Assembly (NCBI GenBank): GCA_028870315.1
Contig: JAGWPW010000165.1
Coordinates: 1 to 39,988 of the forward strand
Length of the DNA: 39,988 nt
Origin: Sphingomonadales bacterium
GTDB lineage: Bacteria > Pseudomonadota > Alphaproteobacteria > Sphingomonadales > Sphingomonadaceae
Direction of reading: 5' to 3'
Below, one piece after another: positions 15,715 through 23,599 of the stretch; within the stretch, counting starts at the first letter, position 1; each line of letters opens with the position of its first letter. Position numbers and translations under genes: made by a program. The notes under the pieces were generated by a model, which made no database searches, was not told where the DNA came from, and saw only the letters and a list, made by a program, of their open reading frames with translations.

Positions 15715-18048
15715 ATGCGTTATCGCAATTCGACAAGTTTCGCGTCGGTTTTCGGGCTGTTCGGGCTGGTGGCACTCGTTCCGGCGGCGGCACAGGCGCA
15801 ATCCGCGTCCGCGGGCAGCCCGGCCAATGCGCAGGCGGCGGACAACGGCACCGCCGGCACCGAGATCATCGTCACCGCGCAGCGCCGTGCCGAACGTCAG
15901 GTCGATGTGCCGATCTCGATCACCACGCTCAGCAGCCAGGCGCTCAGCACCGCCAATGTCCAGAACCTGGGCGATATCTCCAAGCTGACCCCGTCGCTGC
16001 GGTTCGACGCGCAGACCGGCTTCGTCCAGCCGACGATCCGCGGCATCGGCACCGGCATCACCACGTCGGGCGGTGGTTCCAATGTCGGCATCTATATCGA
16101 CGGGTTCTATTCGCCCAATCCCGAGGCGGCCGATCTCCAGTTGATGAATGTCGACAACATCCAGGTTCTGAAGGGGCCGCAGGGCACGCTGTTCGGCCAC
16201 AACACCACCGGCGGCGCGGTCCTCGTCACCACCGCCGATCCGAGCGAAACCCCGGCGGCGGATTTCAAGGCCGATTACGGCCGCTTCAACGCGCAGCGCT
16301 ACCAGGGCTATGCGACCATGGGGCTGACCCAGGGGCTGGCGGTCGATGTCGAGGGCATCTATTCCAAAGGCAACGGCTACTGGACCAACATCGTCAACAA
16401 CGACAATCACGTCGGCGCCTATCAGGACTGGACGGTGCGCACCGGCCTCAAGGCCGAGCTTGGCCCCAATGTCTCGATCCTCGCCCGCTACGAGCATTCG
16501 GACCAGAACGATCCGGGCGGGCAGATGCTCAATTCGAACACCGACACCTCGATCAACCCGACCACCGGCCAGCCCTGGGGCATCCAGACCCAGACCTTCG
16601 GCGGCCCTGGCACCTACACCACCAATCCCAACCAGATCGCCGCGAATTACCTGCGCGTCATCCACACCATCTCCAATGTCGCGCAATTCACCATCAAGGC
16701 CGATCTCGGCTTCGCCGACCTCGCCTCCTACTCCCAGTATCGTCACGAGGCCACGCAGCAGCACGAGGACCTCGACCAGACCGCACTGCCGATCTTCGAT
16801 CTCGGCCTGCCGATCTATGATTCGACGTGGACGCAGGAATTCCTGCTGACCTCGAAGAAGGGGCAGAAACTGCAATGGACCGCAGGCTTCTTCTTCTTCG
16901 ACAACAAGGACACCTGGCAGACCTTCTTCGATCCGGGCAGCTTCTTCGGCGCGATCGCACCGGGTCGCTTCGGCGGTTCGGGCACGACCACACGCAGCTA
17001 TGCCGGCTTCATCGACGCGACCTACCCGATCCTCGACAAGCTCTATCTGACGGCGGGCGTGCGCTATTCGCACGACGAGGTGGTCAATCCATACTACAAC
17101 GTACCGACAGCGACGCCCGGCGTCGTGGGGACCGTTCCGGTTCCGGGCATCGCCAGCAATCATGTGACCCCGCGCGTGGTGCTGCGCTACAAGCCCGACG
17201 ACCAGTCGAGCATCTATGCCTCCTACACCAAGGGCTACAAGGCGGCGATCATCGACGTCGGTGGTTCCTGCCAGGACGGTCCGGCCTATCACTGCAACCC
17301 GATCGCGCCCGAGGACGTCAACTCCTACGAGGTCGGCTACAAGTTCGACAACCACGTCTTCTCGTTCGAGACTTCGGCCTATTATTACGATTACCGCAAT
17401 CTCCAGGTCTCGGAATTTCTCGGCAATGCCCAGGCCTATATCCTCAACGCCGCCAAGTCGCAGATCTACGGCATCGACGCCGAGGCGCATTACCATTGGG
17501 GCGACCATTTCCAGCTGACCGCCGGCGGCGCCTGGACCCATGCCCGCTACAAGACCTTCGGGGGTGGAAGCGTGACGCTGCCCGACGGCAGCACGACGAC
17601 CGCAGGCGCACCAATCTACGCGACCTGCGGACCGACCAGCCCGAGCGCTGATTGTGGCCCGCTCAACTATGCCTATGTCATCTCGAACTCGAGCACGATC
17701 CTGCACAATGTCCACATGCAGGACGTGCCGGACTTCACCGCCTCGATCCAGCCGCGCATCACCACCGGCAAGACCGACAAGGGCGAATTCTCGCTGGCGG
17801 GCAACCTCTACTATTCGTCCTACTTCTACTTCAGCCCGTCGGGCACGCAGTTCCGCCAGCCGGGCTATGCGACGCTTGACCTGCGCCTGCAGTGGGACGA
17901 TCCGACGCGGCGCTACATGGTCGCCGTCTACAGCACCAACGTCACCAACGAACGCTACCGGACACAGGTGCAATACAACGGCTTCGGCATCGGCGCAGAA
18001 TGGAACGAGCCGATCGCCTGGGGGCTGGAAGTCGGCGCCAAGTTCTGA
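15715..18048 (+). CDS. TonB-dependent outer-membrane receptor
   Basis: 777 residues. The signal peptide ends PAAAQAQ. The TonB box region EIIVTAQRR is near residue 45, followed by a plug domain (VDVPISITTLSSQAL, then PTIRGIGTGI, then QVLKGPQGTLFGHNTTGGAV). The remainder is a 22-strand barrel with alternating aromatic-rich strands and the C-terminal phenylalanine (LEVGAKF) needed for outer-membrane insertion. It is the PupB/FecA-like class abundant in sphingomonads, where receptors import siderophores, sugars or aromatic compounds. Nothing nearby identifies the ligand. Two cysteine pairs lie in extracellular loops (SCQDGPAYHC near 520 and TCGPTSPSADC near 645). GAGG at 15703-15706 precedes the start. 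It is a single-gene unit followed by a strong hairpin. Confidence 0.94.
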   Translation: MRYRNSTSFASVFGLFGLVALVPAAAQAQSASAGSPANAQAADNGTAGTEIIVTAQRRAERQVDVPISITTLSSQALSTANVQNLGDISKLTPSLRFDAQTGFVQPTIRGIGTGITTSGGGSNVGIYIDGFYSPNPEAADLQLMNVDNIQVLKGPQGTLFGHNTTGGAVLVTTADPSETPAADFKADYGRFNAQRYQGYATMGLTQGLAVDVEGIYSKGNGYWTNIVNNDNHVGAYQDWTVRTGLKAELGPNVSILARYEHSDQNDPGGQMLNSNTDTSINPTTGQPWGIQTQTFGGPGTYTTNPNQIAANYLRVIHTISNVAQFTIKADLGFADLASYSQYRHEATQQHEDLDQTALPIFDLGLPIYDSTWTQEFLLTSKKGQKLQWTAGFFFFDNKDTWQTFFDPGSFFGAIAPGRFGGSGTTTRSYAGFIDATYPILDKLYLTAGVRYSHDEVVNPYYNVPTATPGVVGTVPVPGIASNHVTPRVVLRYKPDDQSSIYASYTKGYKAAIIDVGGSCQDGPAYHCNPIAPEDVNSYEVGYKFDNHVFSFETSAYYYDYRNLQVSEFLGNAQAYILNAAKSQIYGIDAEAHYHWGDHFQLTAGGAWTHARYKTFGGGSVTLPDGSTTTAGAPIYATCGPTSPSADCGPLNYAYVISNSSTILHNVHMQDVPDFTASIQPRITTGKTDKGEFSLAGNLYYSSYFYFSPSGTQFRQPGYATLDLRLQWDDPTRRYMVAVYSTNVTNERYRTQVQYNGFGIGAEWNEPIAWGLEVGAKF

Positions 18049-18055
18049 CGGGCCA

Positions 18056-18084
18056 TCACCCCGGCGCGCACCGCGCCGGGGTGA
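18056..18084 (+). terminator. Perfect 13-bp hairpin after the TonB-receptor gene
   Basis: TCACCCCGGCGCG (18056-18068) is the exact reverse complement of 18072-18084, with only CAC between. It starts 7 nt after the receptor stop. There is no T-run, so it is either a terminator helped by Rho or an mRNA 3'-end stabiliser. It also separates the receptor from the crcB gene cluster. Confidence 0.6.
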
Positions 18085-18115
18085 CGAGCCTTCGCGCTTG
18101 CGATAAGGCGGGCCG

Positions 18116-18526
18116 ATGAGCAGCCCTCCCGATTTCACCCGCGCCTCGCTTCTCGTGCTCGGCGGCGGCGGATTTGGCGCCTGGCTGCGCCTTGTCACCG
18201 GTCGGCTGTGGACGATGGCGATCGGCCCGATCGCCGCCAGCGCCTTTCCCTGGGCGACGCTGACCGCCAATGTCCTTGGCAGCTTCTGCATGGGGCTGCT
18301 GGTCGGCTGGCTGGCGCGTCACGGCAGCGGCGGCGAGCAGTGGCGGCTGCTGCTCGGGGTCGGCGTGCTCGGCGGCTATACCACCTTCTCCTCCTTCGCG
18401 ATGGAGTTCGCGCTGTTTATCGAGCGCGGCGCGCCCGGCAATGCGATGCTCTATGTCGCGGTGTCGCTGACGGCGGGCTTTGCCGCGATGTTCGCCGGGC
18501 TTTTCGTGATGCGGGTGCTGGCATGA
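18116..18526 (+). CDS. crcB: Fluoride ion channel/exporter CrcB (Fluc)
   Basis: 136 residues with four hydrophobic segments. The family signatures are GGGGFGAWLRL at the N-terminus, TLTANVLGSFCMGLLVGWL with the pore asparagine, and GVLGGYTTFSSFAMEF with the conserved TTFSSF stretch. CrcB dimers let fluoride leave the cell. I looked for a fluoride riboswitch in the 67 bp upstream and found none. The stop overlaps the start of the next gene (ATGA at 18523-18526), so it is the first gene of a five-gene coupled set. Confidence 0.94.
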   Translation: MSSPPDFTRASLLVLGGGGFGAWLRLVTGRLWTMAIGPIAASAFPWATLTANVLGSFCMGLLVGWLARHGSGGEQWRLLLGVGVLGGYTTFSSFAMEFALFIERGAPGNAMLYVAVSLTAGFAAMFAGLFVMRVLA

Positions 18527-19632
18527 GCGACACCGTACGCCGCTTCACCGTCGGCGCCGATGACGAAGGCGTGCGGCTCGACCGCTGGTTCAAGCGGCAC
18601 ATGCCCGAGGTCGGCTTCGCCACCGTCTCGCGCTGGGCGCGCACCGGGCAGTTGCGCGTCGATGGCCGGCGCGCCGATCCCGCGCAGCACCTCGCCGCCG
18701 GCCAGCAATTGCGCGTGCCGCCCGCCGCAAGCGCGGTCACCAGTGCGGCGCGCGGCGCGCGCGCGGCGCTGCCGCTTTCGGCCGAACAGCACGCGCTCGC
18801 CGTCAGCCTTGTCATCGCCGAGACCCCCGCGGCGCTGGTCCTCAACAAGCCGCCCGGGCTTGCGACGCAGGGCGGCAGCGGCACGCATGAGCATGTCGAT
18901 CGCCTGCTCGATGCGTGGCGGCCCGAAGGCGGCGCGCGGCCGCGGCTGGTCCATCGGCTCGACAAGGATACCAGCGGCGTCCTCCTCATCGCCCGCACCC
19001 CCGGCAGCGCCGCGCATTTCGCCAAGGCCTTCGCCACCCGCGCAACGCGCAAATTCTATTGGGCGCTGGTCGCCGGCGTGCCCTCGCCCGATGCGGGCGA
19101 GATCGACCTGCCGCTCGCCAAGCAGCCGGGAAGCGGCGGCGAGAAGATGATGGTCGACAAAAGCGGCGAGGGCCAGACCGCGCGCAGCCGCTATCGGGTG
19201 ATCGAGCGCGCTGGCAACCGCGCCGCCTGGGTCGAGCTTCAGCCGCTGACCGGACGCACCCACCAGTTGCGCGTGCACATGGCGGCAATCGGCCATCCGA
19301 TCGTCGGCGACGGCAAATACGGTGGCCCCGATGCCTTTCTCACCGGCAGCATCAGCCGCAAGATGCATCTGCATGCGCGCCGCCTCGTCGTGCCCGCGCC
19401 CGGCAATGGCGCGCCGATCGACGTCACCGCCGAACTGCCAGAGCATTTCGCGGCGAGCATGGCGCAACTCGGCTTCGATCCCGCGCTCGGTGCGCCGCCG
19501 CCCGCGCCGGTGCCCGACCGCAAGCGCGCCGAAAAGACCGCCGCCCGCGCGCATGCCAAGCAATATCGCAAGGCGCGGCGCGGCGAACGCCGCGCGCGCG
19601 GCGAGGTCGCCTCCCCGAAGCCGCGCCGGTGA
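18523..19632 (+). CDS. RluA/RluC-family 23S rRNA pseudouridine synthase
   Basis: 369 residues. An S4 RNA-binding domain occupies about residues 1-70 (GVRLDRWFKRHMPEVGFATV). The catalytic domain starts at VLNKPPGLATQGG and has the active-site motif HRLDKDTSG, with the catalytic aspartate, then GRTHQLRVHMA. The layout matches RluC, which modifies 23S rRNA helices. The C-terminal 40 residues are very rich in lysine and arginine (KRAEKTAARAHAKQYRKARR), an extension that would bind RNA nonspecifically. The ATG at 18523 overlaps the crcB stop, and the TGA at 19630-19632 overlaps the next start by one base. Confidence 0.92.
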   Translation: MSDTVRRFTVGADDEGVRLDRWFKRHMPEVGFATVSRWARTGQLRVDGRRADPAQHLAAGQQLRVPPAASAVTSAARGARAALPLSAEQHALAVSLVIAETPAALVLNKPPGLATQGGSGTHEHVDRLLDAWRPEGGARPRLVHRLDKDTSGVLLIARTPGSAAHFAKAFATRATRKFYWALVAGVPSPDAGEIDLPLAKQPGSGGEKMMVDKSGEGQTARSRYRVIERAGNRAAWVELQPLTGRTHQLRVHMAAIGHPIVGDGKYGGPDAFLTGSISRKMHLHARRLVVPAPGNGAPIDVTAELPEHFAASMAQLGFDPALGAPPPAPVPDRKRAEKTAARAHAKQYRKARRGERRARGEVASPKPRR

Positions 19633-20282
19633 TGACCCGCCTTGCGGTGTTCGACTGCGACGGCACGCTGGTCGATGGCCAGGCGCCAGTGATCGCGGCG
19701 ATGGCCGCCGCCTTCGCCAGCCTCGCGCTGCCCGCGCCCGATCCGCAGGCGGTGCGGCGCAGCGTCGGGCTGAGCCTGCCGCAGGCGATGCGCCTCCTGC
19801 TGCCCGAGGCCGATGGCGCGCTCCACGCCGCTGCGAGCGAGGCCTACAAGCACGCCTTCCGCGCCGCGCGCGCCGCCGGCACGATCGAGGAGCCGCTGTT
19901 CGCCGGCATCGCGCCGCTGCTGGAGCGGCTGGCGCGCGCGGGCTGGCTGCTTGGCATCGCCACCGGCAAAAGCGCGCGCGGGCTTGCCCATTGCCTCGCC
20001 GCGCAGGGCATCGACCGGCATTTCATGACCTTGCAGACCGCCGATCACCACCCGAGCAAGCCGCATCCGGCAATGCTCGAAGCCGCGCTCGCCGAGGCGA
20101 TGGCCGCGCCCGATGAGGCGGTGATGATCGGCGATACCCGATACGACATGGCGATGGCGCGCGCCGCCGGCGTGCGGGCGATCGGCGTCGCCTGGGGCTA
20201 TCACGAAGCCCGGGAACTGCGCGAGGCAGGCGCCGAGGCGGTAGCGGAAGACCCGGCCCGACTGGAGGTCCTGCTCGCATGA
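19632..20282 (+). CDS. HAD-family hydrolase, phosphoglycolate-phosphatase-like
   Basis: 216 residues. Motif I is FDCDGTLVDG (nucleophile Asp8 and acid Asp10), a helical cap follows, motif II is GIATGKS, motif III is the lysine of SKPHPAM, and motif IV is MIGDTRYDM. All four HAD motifs are intact. It resembles the Gph/PGPase branch that hydrolyses phosphoglycolate or other small phosphate esters, but the substrate cannot be assigned. The ATG at 19632 shares one base with the preceding stop (TGATG), and its own stop overlaps the next gene, so expression is coupled to the whole cluster. Sphingomonads often place such a phosphatase next to the pseudouridine synthase and ATP12 chaperone. Confidence 0.9.
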   Translation: MTRLAVFDCDGTLVDGQAPVIAAMAAAFASLALPAPDPQAVRRSVGLSLPQAMRLLLPEADGALHAAASEAYKHAFRAARAAGTIEEPLFAGIAPLLERLARAGWLLGIATGKSARGLAHCLAAQGIDRHFMTLQTADHHPSKPHPAMLEAALAEAMAAPDEAVMIGDTRYDMAMARAAGVRAIGVAWGYHEARELREAGAEAVAEDPARLEVLLA

Positions 20283-20485
20283 ACGACCCGCGCGACCGCA
20301 CCGGCTTTGCCGTGCTGCAATTCATGCGCCTGAGCGGCATCGCTTTCGTGCTCGCCGGCGCGGCGATGCTCGCGGGGAAAATCCATCTGCCGCCGGTGAT
20401 CGGCGCCGGCTTTCTCGTGCTCGGCGCGATCGAAGGGCTGGTGCTGCCGGCGCTGCTGGCGAAAAGGTGGCGCAGCGGCGGATGA
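20279..20485 (+). CDS. Small membrane protein of unknown function
   Basis: 68 residues with two predicted membrane segments: FMRLSGIAFVLAGAAMLAG (about 15-33) and VIGAGFLVLGAIEGLVLPALL (about 40-60), then a basic tail KRWRSGG. Both ends overlap neighbours by 4 nt: ATGA at 20279-20282 with the HAD gene and ATGA at 20482-20485 with the ATP12 gene. This double overlap and the clear membrane pattern make it a real gene. No function is known to me. Confidence 0.85.
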   Translation: MNDPRDRTGFAVLQFMRLSGIAFVLAGAAMLAGKIHLPPVIGAGFLVLGAIEGLVLPALLAKRWRSGG

Positions 20486-21189
20486 AACGCTTCTACCGCG
20501 CGGCCGGCGTCGGCGAGGCCGAAGGCGGCTGGCGGGTGCTGCTCGACGGTCGGCCGGTGAAAAGCGTCGGCGGTCGGCCGCAGATCGTTCCCTGCCGCGC
20601 ACTGGCGGCGGCGCTGGCGGCGGAATGGGCCGATCAGGGCGAGGAGATCGCGCCCGCCCGCTTCGTGCTGCGCGACCTCGCCGATTACGCGATCGATGTC
20701 GTTGGAGCCGATCGCGCCGCGGCCATCCGCGCGCTCGTCGCCTATGCCGAGACCGATACGCTGTGCTATCGCGCCGGTCCCGACGAGCCGCTGTGGCACC
20801 GGCAGGTCGCGGTCTGGGAGCCGATCCTCGCCACCGCCGAGGCGCGCCATGGCGTTCGCTTCGAACGCATCTGCGGGATCATCCACCGCCCGCAGCCCGA
20901 AGCGACGCTGCTGCGGCTCGGCGAGGAACTTGTCACGCACGATGATTTCACCCTCGCCGCGCTCGCCAGCCTTGCCGGCCTTGCCGCCTCGCTGGTGGTG
21001 GCGCTGGCCGCGATCGTTCCCGATGCGGACATCGCCGGCCTGTGGTCGGCCGCCCATCTCGAAGAGGCGTGGCAGGCCGAACTGTGGGGCCGCGACCCCG
21101 ACGCGATGGCGCGCCAGGCGCGCCGCGCCGCGCTGTTCGCCGCCGCGGCGCAGATGGCGCGGATGCTGCTCAATCCGCACGAAAGCTGA
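20482..21189 (+). CDS. ATP12-family F1-ATPase assembly chaperone
   Basis: 235 residues from the ATG at 20482, which overlaps the preceding stop. A GTG at 20467 in the same frame is a weaker choice. The family pattern is MKRFYRAAGV, then GWRVLLDGRPVKS, ALAAEWADQGE, ETDTLCYRA and WHRQVAVWEPIL. ATP12 proteins bind the alpha subunit of F1 before it joins the F1 hexamer, and are found in alphaproteobacteria and mitochondria. It is the last gene of the crcB cluster. The 269 bp after it are AT-richer and hold the promoter region of the glycine-rich protein. Confidence 0.9.
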   Translation: MKRFYRAAGVGEAEGGWRVLLDGRPVKSVGGRPQIVPCRALAAALAAEWADQGEEIAPARFVLRDLADYAIDVVGADRAAAIRALVAYAETDTLCYRAGPDEPLWHRQVAVWEPILATAEARHGVRFERICGIIHRPQPEATLLRLGEELVTHDDFTLAALASLAGLAASLVVALAAIVPDADIAGLWSAAHLEEAWQAELWGRDPDAMARQARRAALFAAAAQMARMLLNPHES

Positions 21190-21458
21190 CAGTCGGTCGC
21201 GCGATTTGCGCATTTCCGCCGCGAAAAGCGTCAGTCCTGCTTACACATTCAAAATCCTGTCGGAAATTTCCACAATGAATTAACGACTTGTTAAAATGGC
21301 ATGAAATTTGCTTAACCCTGTTGATCGCCGGCGACCTATTTTGGCACATCAACGGCCCGAAAAGCCGTCAGGAAACAAGGATCCGCCTGGTCATCAGCGA
21401 TTGTCATAATAACCGGGCCGAAAGCGCCTCTCTATCCAGACAGACCCAGGAGATACCG
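21190..21458 (+). promoter_or_regulatory. AT-rich leader and promoter region of the glycine-rich protein gene
   Basis: The stretch 21241-21310 is much richer in A and T than its surroundings. It contains TTAACGACTTGTTAAAATGG and, further on, TTGCTTAAC. TTGTTA followed after 17 bp by CTTAAC is a weak promoter match. No ORF, repeat or hairpin stands out. The length and composition suggest a regulated promoter, but the exact elements cannot be fixed by eye. Confidence 0.35.
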
Positions 21459-22460
21459 ATGGTTAAAAGGCTGAATTATCTCGCTTTAGGCACAGCGTTT
21501 GCAACCGGCCTGATGATCGCCTCGGCAGCGCAGGCAAGCACCGTGCTGGTCGTCGCCGGCGGTGGCGGCGGCGCGGGCTATTACGACGGCAATCCGGGCG
21601 GTAACGGGCAGGCAACGACCGCGGGCGGCGCCGGGCGCGGCGCGGGTGGCGGCGCCGGGGGCACCAATGGCAGCGGCGGGCTTGGCGGCACTGGCAACAA
21701 TGGCACTTATAATGGCGGCGGCGGTGCCGGGGTCAGCGGCAACGGCGGCAACGGCGCGGGCAGCCCACCGGGCTCCGGCAATGGCAGCGCGGGCGATGGC
21801 GGTTTGAGCGCGCCAAGCTACTCCGGCGGACTGGGCGGCGTCGATCCCGCCTCGGGCCAGACGGCAAACGGCGGGTATGGCGGCGGCGGCGGCGGCGGCT
21901 GGCAGGGCGGCGGCGGCGGCGGCGGCTATTCGGGCGGCGGCGGTGGCGATGGCGCCACTGCCGGCGGTGGCGGCGGTGGCTCCTACATCGCCGCCGGGTT
22001 GACCGCGAGCAACATCACCGCCGGCTATAATGGCGTGGCCAACGGCACGGGCGGCGCCGGCTTGAACGGCCTGGTGTCGATCAACGGTATCGACTTCAAT
22101 TATACCGGCAGCCTCCAGACCTACGTCACCCCAAGCGCGGGCGTGTACACCTTCGTCGCCGAAGGCGCGCAGGGCGGCAGCGGTAGCACCTCGGGCGATA
22201 CTGGCGGTTATGGCGCCTATGTCACGGCGCAGGACTTGCTGCCCGCGGGCGACCTTCTCAGCATTGTCGTCGGCGGTGCCGGCAACACCGGCGACTTTGG
22301 TGGCAACTGGGGCGGCGGCGGCGGCGGCGGCAGCTTCGTCTTCGCCAGCGCGCTCTCCAGCGTGCCCGAACCCGCGACCTGGGGCATGATGTTGCTCGGG
22401 TTCGGTTTCGCGGGCGTGGCGATGCGCCGCCGCGTGCGGGTGCGCTACAGCGCCGCCTGA
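21459..22460 (+). CDS. Glycine-rich exported protein with PEPxxWA-CTERM sorting tail
   Basis: 333 residues from the ATG at 21459, with GGAG at 21449-21452. The signal peptide ends IASAAQAS. Residues about 34-195 are a glycine/asparagine/serine-rich low-complexity region. A second beta-rich part (FNYTGSLQTYVTPSAGVYTF, then VAEGAQGGSGS) resembles glycine-rich adhesin-like domains. The end is VPEPATWGMMLLGFGFAGVA followed by MRRR: a PEP motif, a transmembrane helix and a basic tail. This is the PEPxxWA-CTERM signal recognised by an exosortase, so the protein is cut and likely released or anchored at the cell surface. No exosortase gene lies in the window. A strong terminator follows, which makes it a single-gene unit. 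Confidence 0.92.
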   Translation: MVKRLNYLALGTAFATGLMIASAAQASTVLVVAGGGGGAGYYDGNPGGNGQATTAGGAGRGAGGGAGGTNGSGGLGGTGNNGTYNGGGGAGVSGNGGNGAGSPPGSGNGSAGDGGLSAPSYSGGLGGVDPASGQTANGGYGGGGGGGWQGGGGGGGYSGGGGGDGATAGGGGGGSYIAAGLTASNITAGYNGVANGTGGAGLNGLVSINGIDFNYTGSLQTYVTPSAGVYTFVAEGAQGGSGSTSGDTGGYGAYVTAQDLLPAGDLLSIVVGGAGNTGDFGGNWGGGGGGGSFVFASALSSVPEPATWGMMLLGFGFAGVAMRRRVRVRYSAA

Positions 22461-22482
22461 TCGTCGGGGTGCTGCAAGAAAT

Positions 22483-22516
22483 CGGCCGGGGAGTGTTTGC
22501 TCCCCGGCCGTTTTTT
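22483..22516 (+). terminator. Rho-independent terminator after the glycine-rich protein gene
   Basis: CGGCCGGGGAG (22483-22493) pairs perfectly with CTCCCCGGCCG (22500-22510) around a 6-nt loop and is followed by six T residues. It is the clearest intrinsic terminator in the window. Confidence 0.93.
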
Positions 22517-22563
22517 ATCGCGCAAGATTTTCATCGCGCAAGGCCGGCACCGCGCGGCACGCC

Positions 22564-23451
22564 CTACATACCGTCGACCGCCTTGCTGACGAGGATATTG
22601 ACCGAGACGCGGCGGTTCTGCGCCCTGCCTTCGGGGGTGTCGTTATTCGCCAGCGGATCGGCTTCGGCCATCCCGGTGGGGGTCAGCATGCGATAGGGCT
22701 TCCAGTGGCAGGCCTGCTGGAGATAGTTGATGACATGCGACGCCCGCAATTCGCTGAGCTTCTGGTTGAAGTCGGCGTTGCCGGTCGAATCGGTATAGCC
22801 GACGACCAGAATCAGCGCGTTGTCGATCCCCTCGGCCGCGGTGGCCGCGGCGCAGAGATCGGCCTTGTCCCCGGCCGACAGATCGGCCCTGCCGCTGGCG
22901 AAATGGACGTTGGTCGTGCTCTTGATGTCGTATTTGTCGATGTCGCCCATGCGGCTGCGCAGCGCCTGAGTGGCGGCCGCCTGCTCGCCGAACTGCTGGG
23001 CGGTGCCGTTGTGGATCATCGTCGCGGTCTTGAGATCGCTGCTGCGGAAGCTGATCTGACTGGCGAGCAGCCCGGTGCCCGATTGCAGGGTCTTGACCGT
23101 GACCGGCAGGCCGTTGAGCAGCGAACTCGCGGTCAGCGTGTTGTGCTCGATCCCGAACAGCCCGCCGCTGGCGCTGACCTTTGTCGCATCGTTGATGGTG
23201 ACGACCGTGCTCGTGCCATCAGCGCCCGTCACCTTCATCCGGTCGCCGCTGCGCGCGGTGATGACCCCCTTGATTTCCGGCCCCTCGGGCATCGCTTCGG
23301 CGGGCGCAGGCGCGCCGTTGACGGTAATCTCGGGATTCGCCGGCGGCGGCGATGGCGGCAGTTGCTGCGCCAGGGCGCTGCCCGAAGCTGCGGCGATCGC
23401 CGCGGTGGCGAGCAACACCATCGCGCCCGGCTTTTCCAGATTGAAACGCAT
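22564..23451 (-). CDS. OmpA-family outer-membrane/peptidoglycan-binding protein
   Basis: 295 residues from the ATG at 23451. The frame continues upstream, but MRFNLEKPGAMVLLATAAIA is a proper signal peptide ending SALAQ. Residues about 55-125 form a beta-rich domain (GVITARSGDRMKVTG, VVTINDATKVSA) of the sort that binds small ligands or surfaces; I do not recognise it as a named family with certainty. The OmpA C-terminal domain runs from VHFASGRADLSAGDK through GYTDSTGNADFNQKLSELRA to GRAQNRRVSVNI, with the peptidoglycan-contact residues (Asp and Arg) in place. There is no eight-stranded OmpA barrel. It is convergent with the glycine-rich gene, and 148 bp lie between it and the Mla-type cluster upstream on the same strand. 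Confidence 0.9.
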   Translation of the reverse strand: MRFNLEKPGAMVLLATAAIAAASGSALAQQLPPSPPPANPEITVNGAPAPAEAMPEGPEIKGVITARSGDRMKVTGADGTSTVVTINDATKVSASGGLFGIEHNTLTASSLLNGLPVTVKTLQSGTGLLASQISFRSSDLKTATMIHNGTAQQFGEQAAATQALRSRMGDIDKYDIKSTTNVHFASGRADLSAGDKADLCAAATAAEGIDNALILVVGYTDSTGNADFNQKLSELRASHVINYLQQACHWKPYRMLTPTGMAEADPLANNDTPEGRAQNRRVSVNILVSKAVDGM

Positions 23452-23599
23452 ATTCCCTGCTCCCTCGGTAGAAGCCCCACCCGAGACTGCCTGTTCAGAT
23501 TCACCTGACTGAAAGATGAACGCCGGGGGCCGGAGCCCCGCCGGCACCGTTAATGCGAGGCGATCATGCGGCGAACCGATCGCGCGCGCTGGTCGGCGC

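Noticed and set aside
18049..18115. Possible fluoride riboswitch before crcB
   Set aside because: The conserved riboswitch core is absent; the space is taken by a simple 13-bp hairpin.
15694..18291. An 865-codon open frame on the minus strand opposite the TonB receptor
   Set aside because: Antisense shadow. The plus-strand frame has a signal peptide, TonB box, plug and C-terminal phenylalanine; the minus frame has no recognisable motif.
21550..22000. Repeated GGCGGC units that could look like a repeat array or CRISPR
   Set aside because: They encode a glycine-rich segment in an intact frame; no constant repeat with unique spacers exists.
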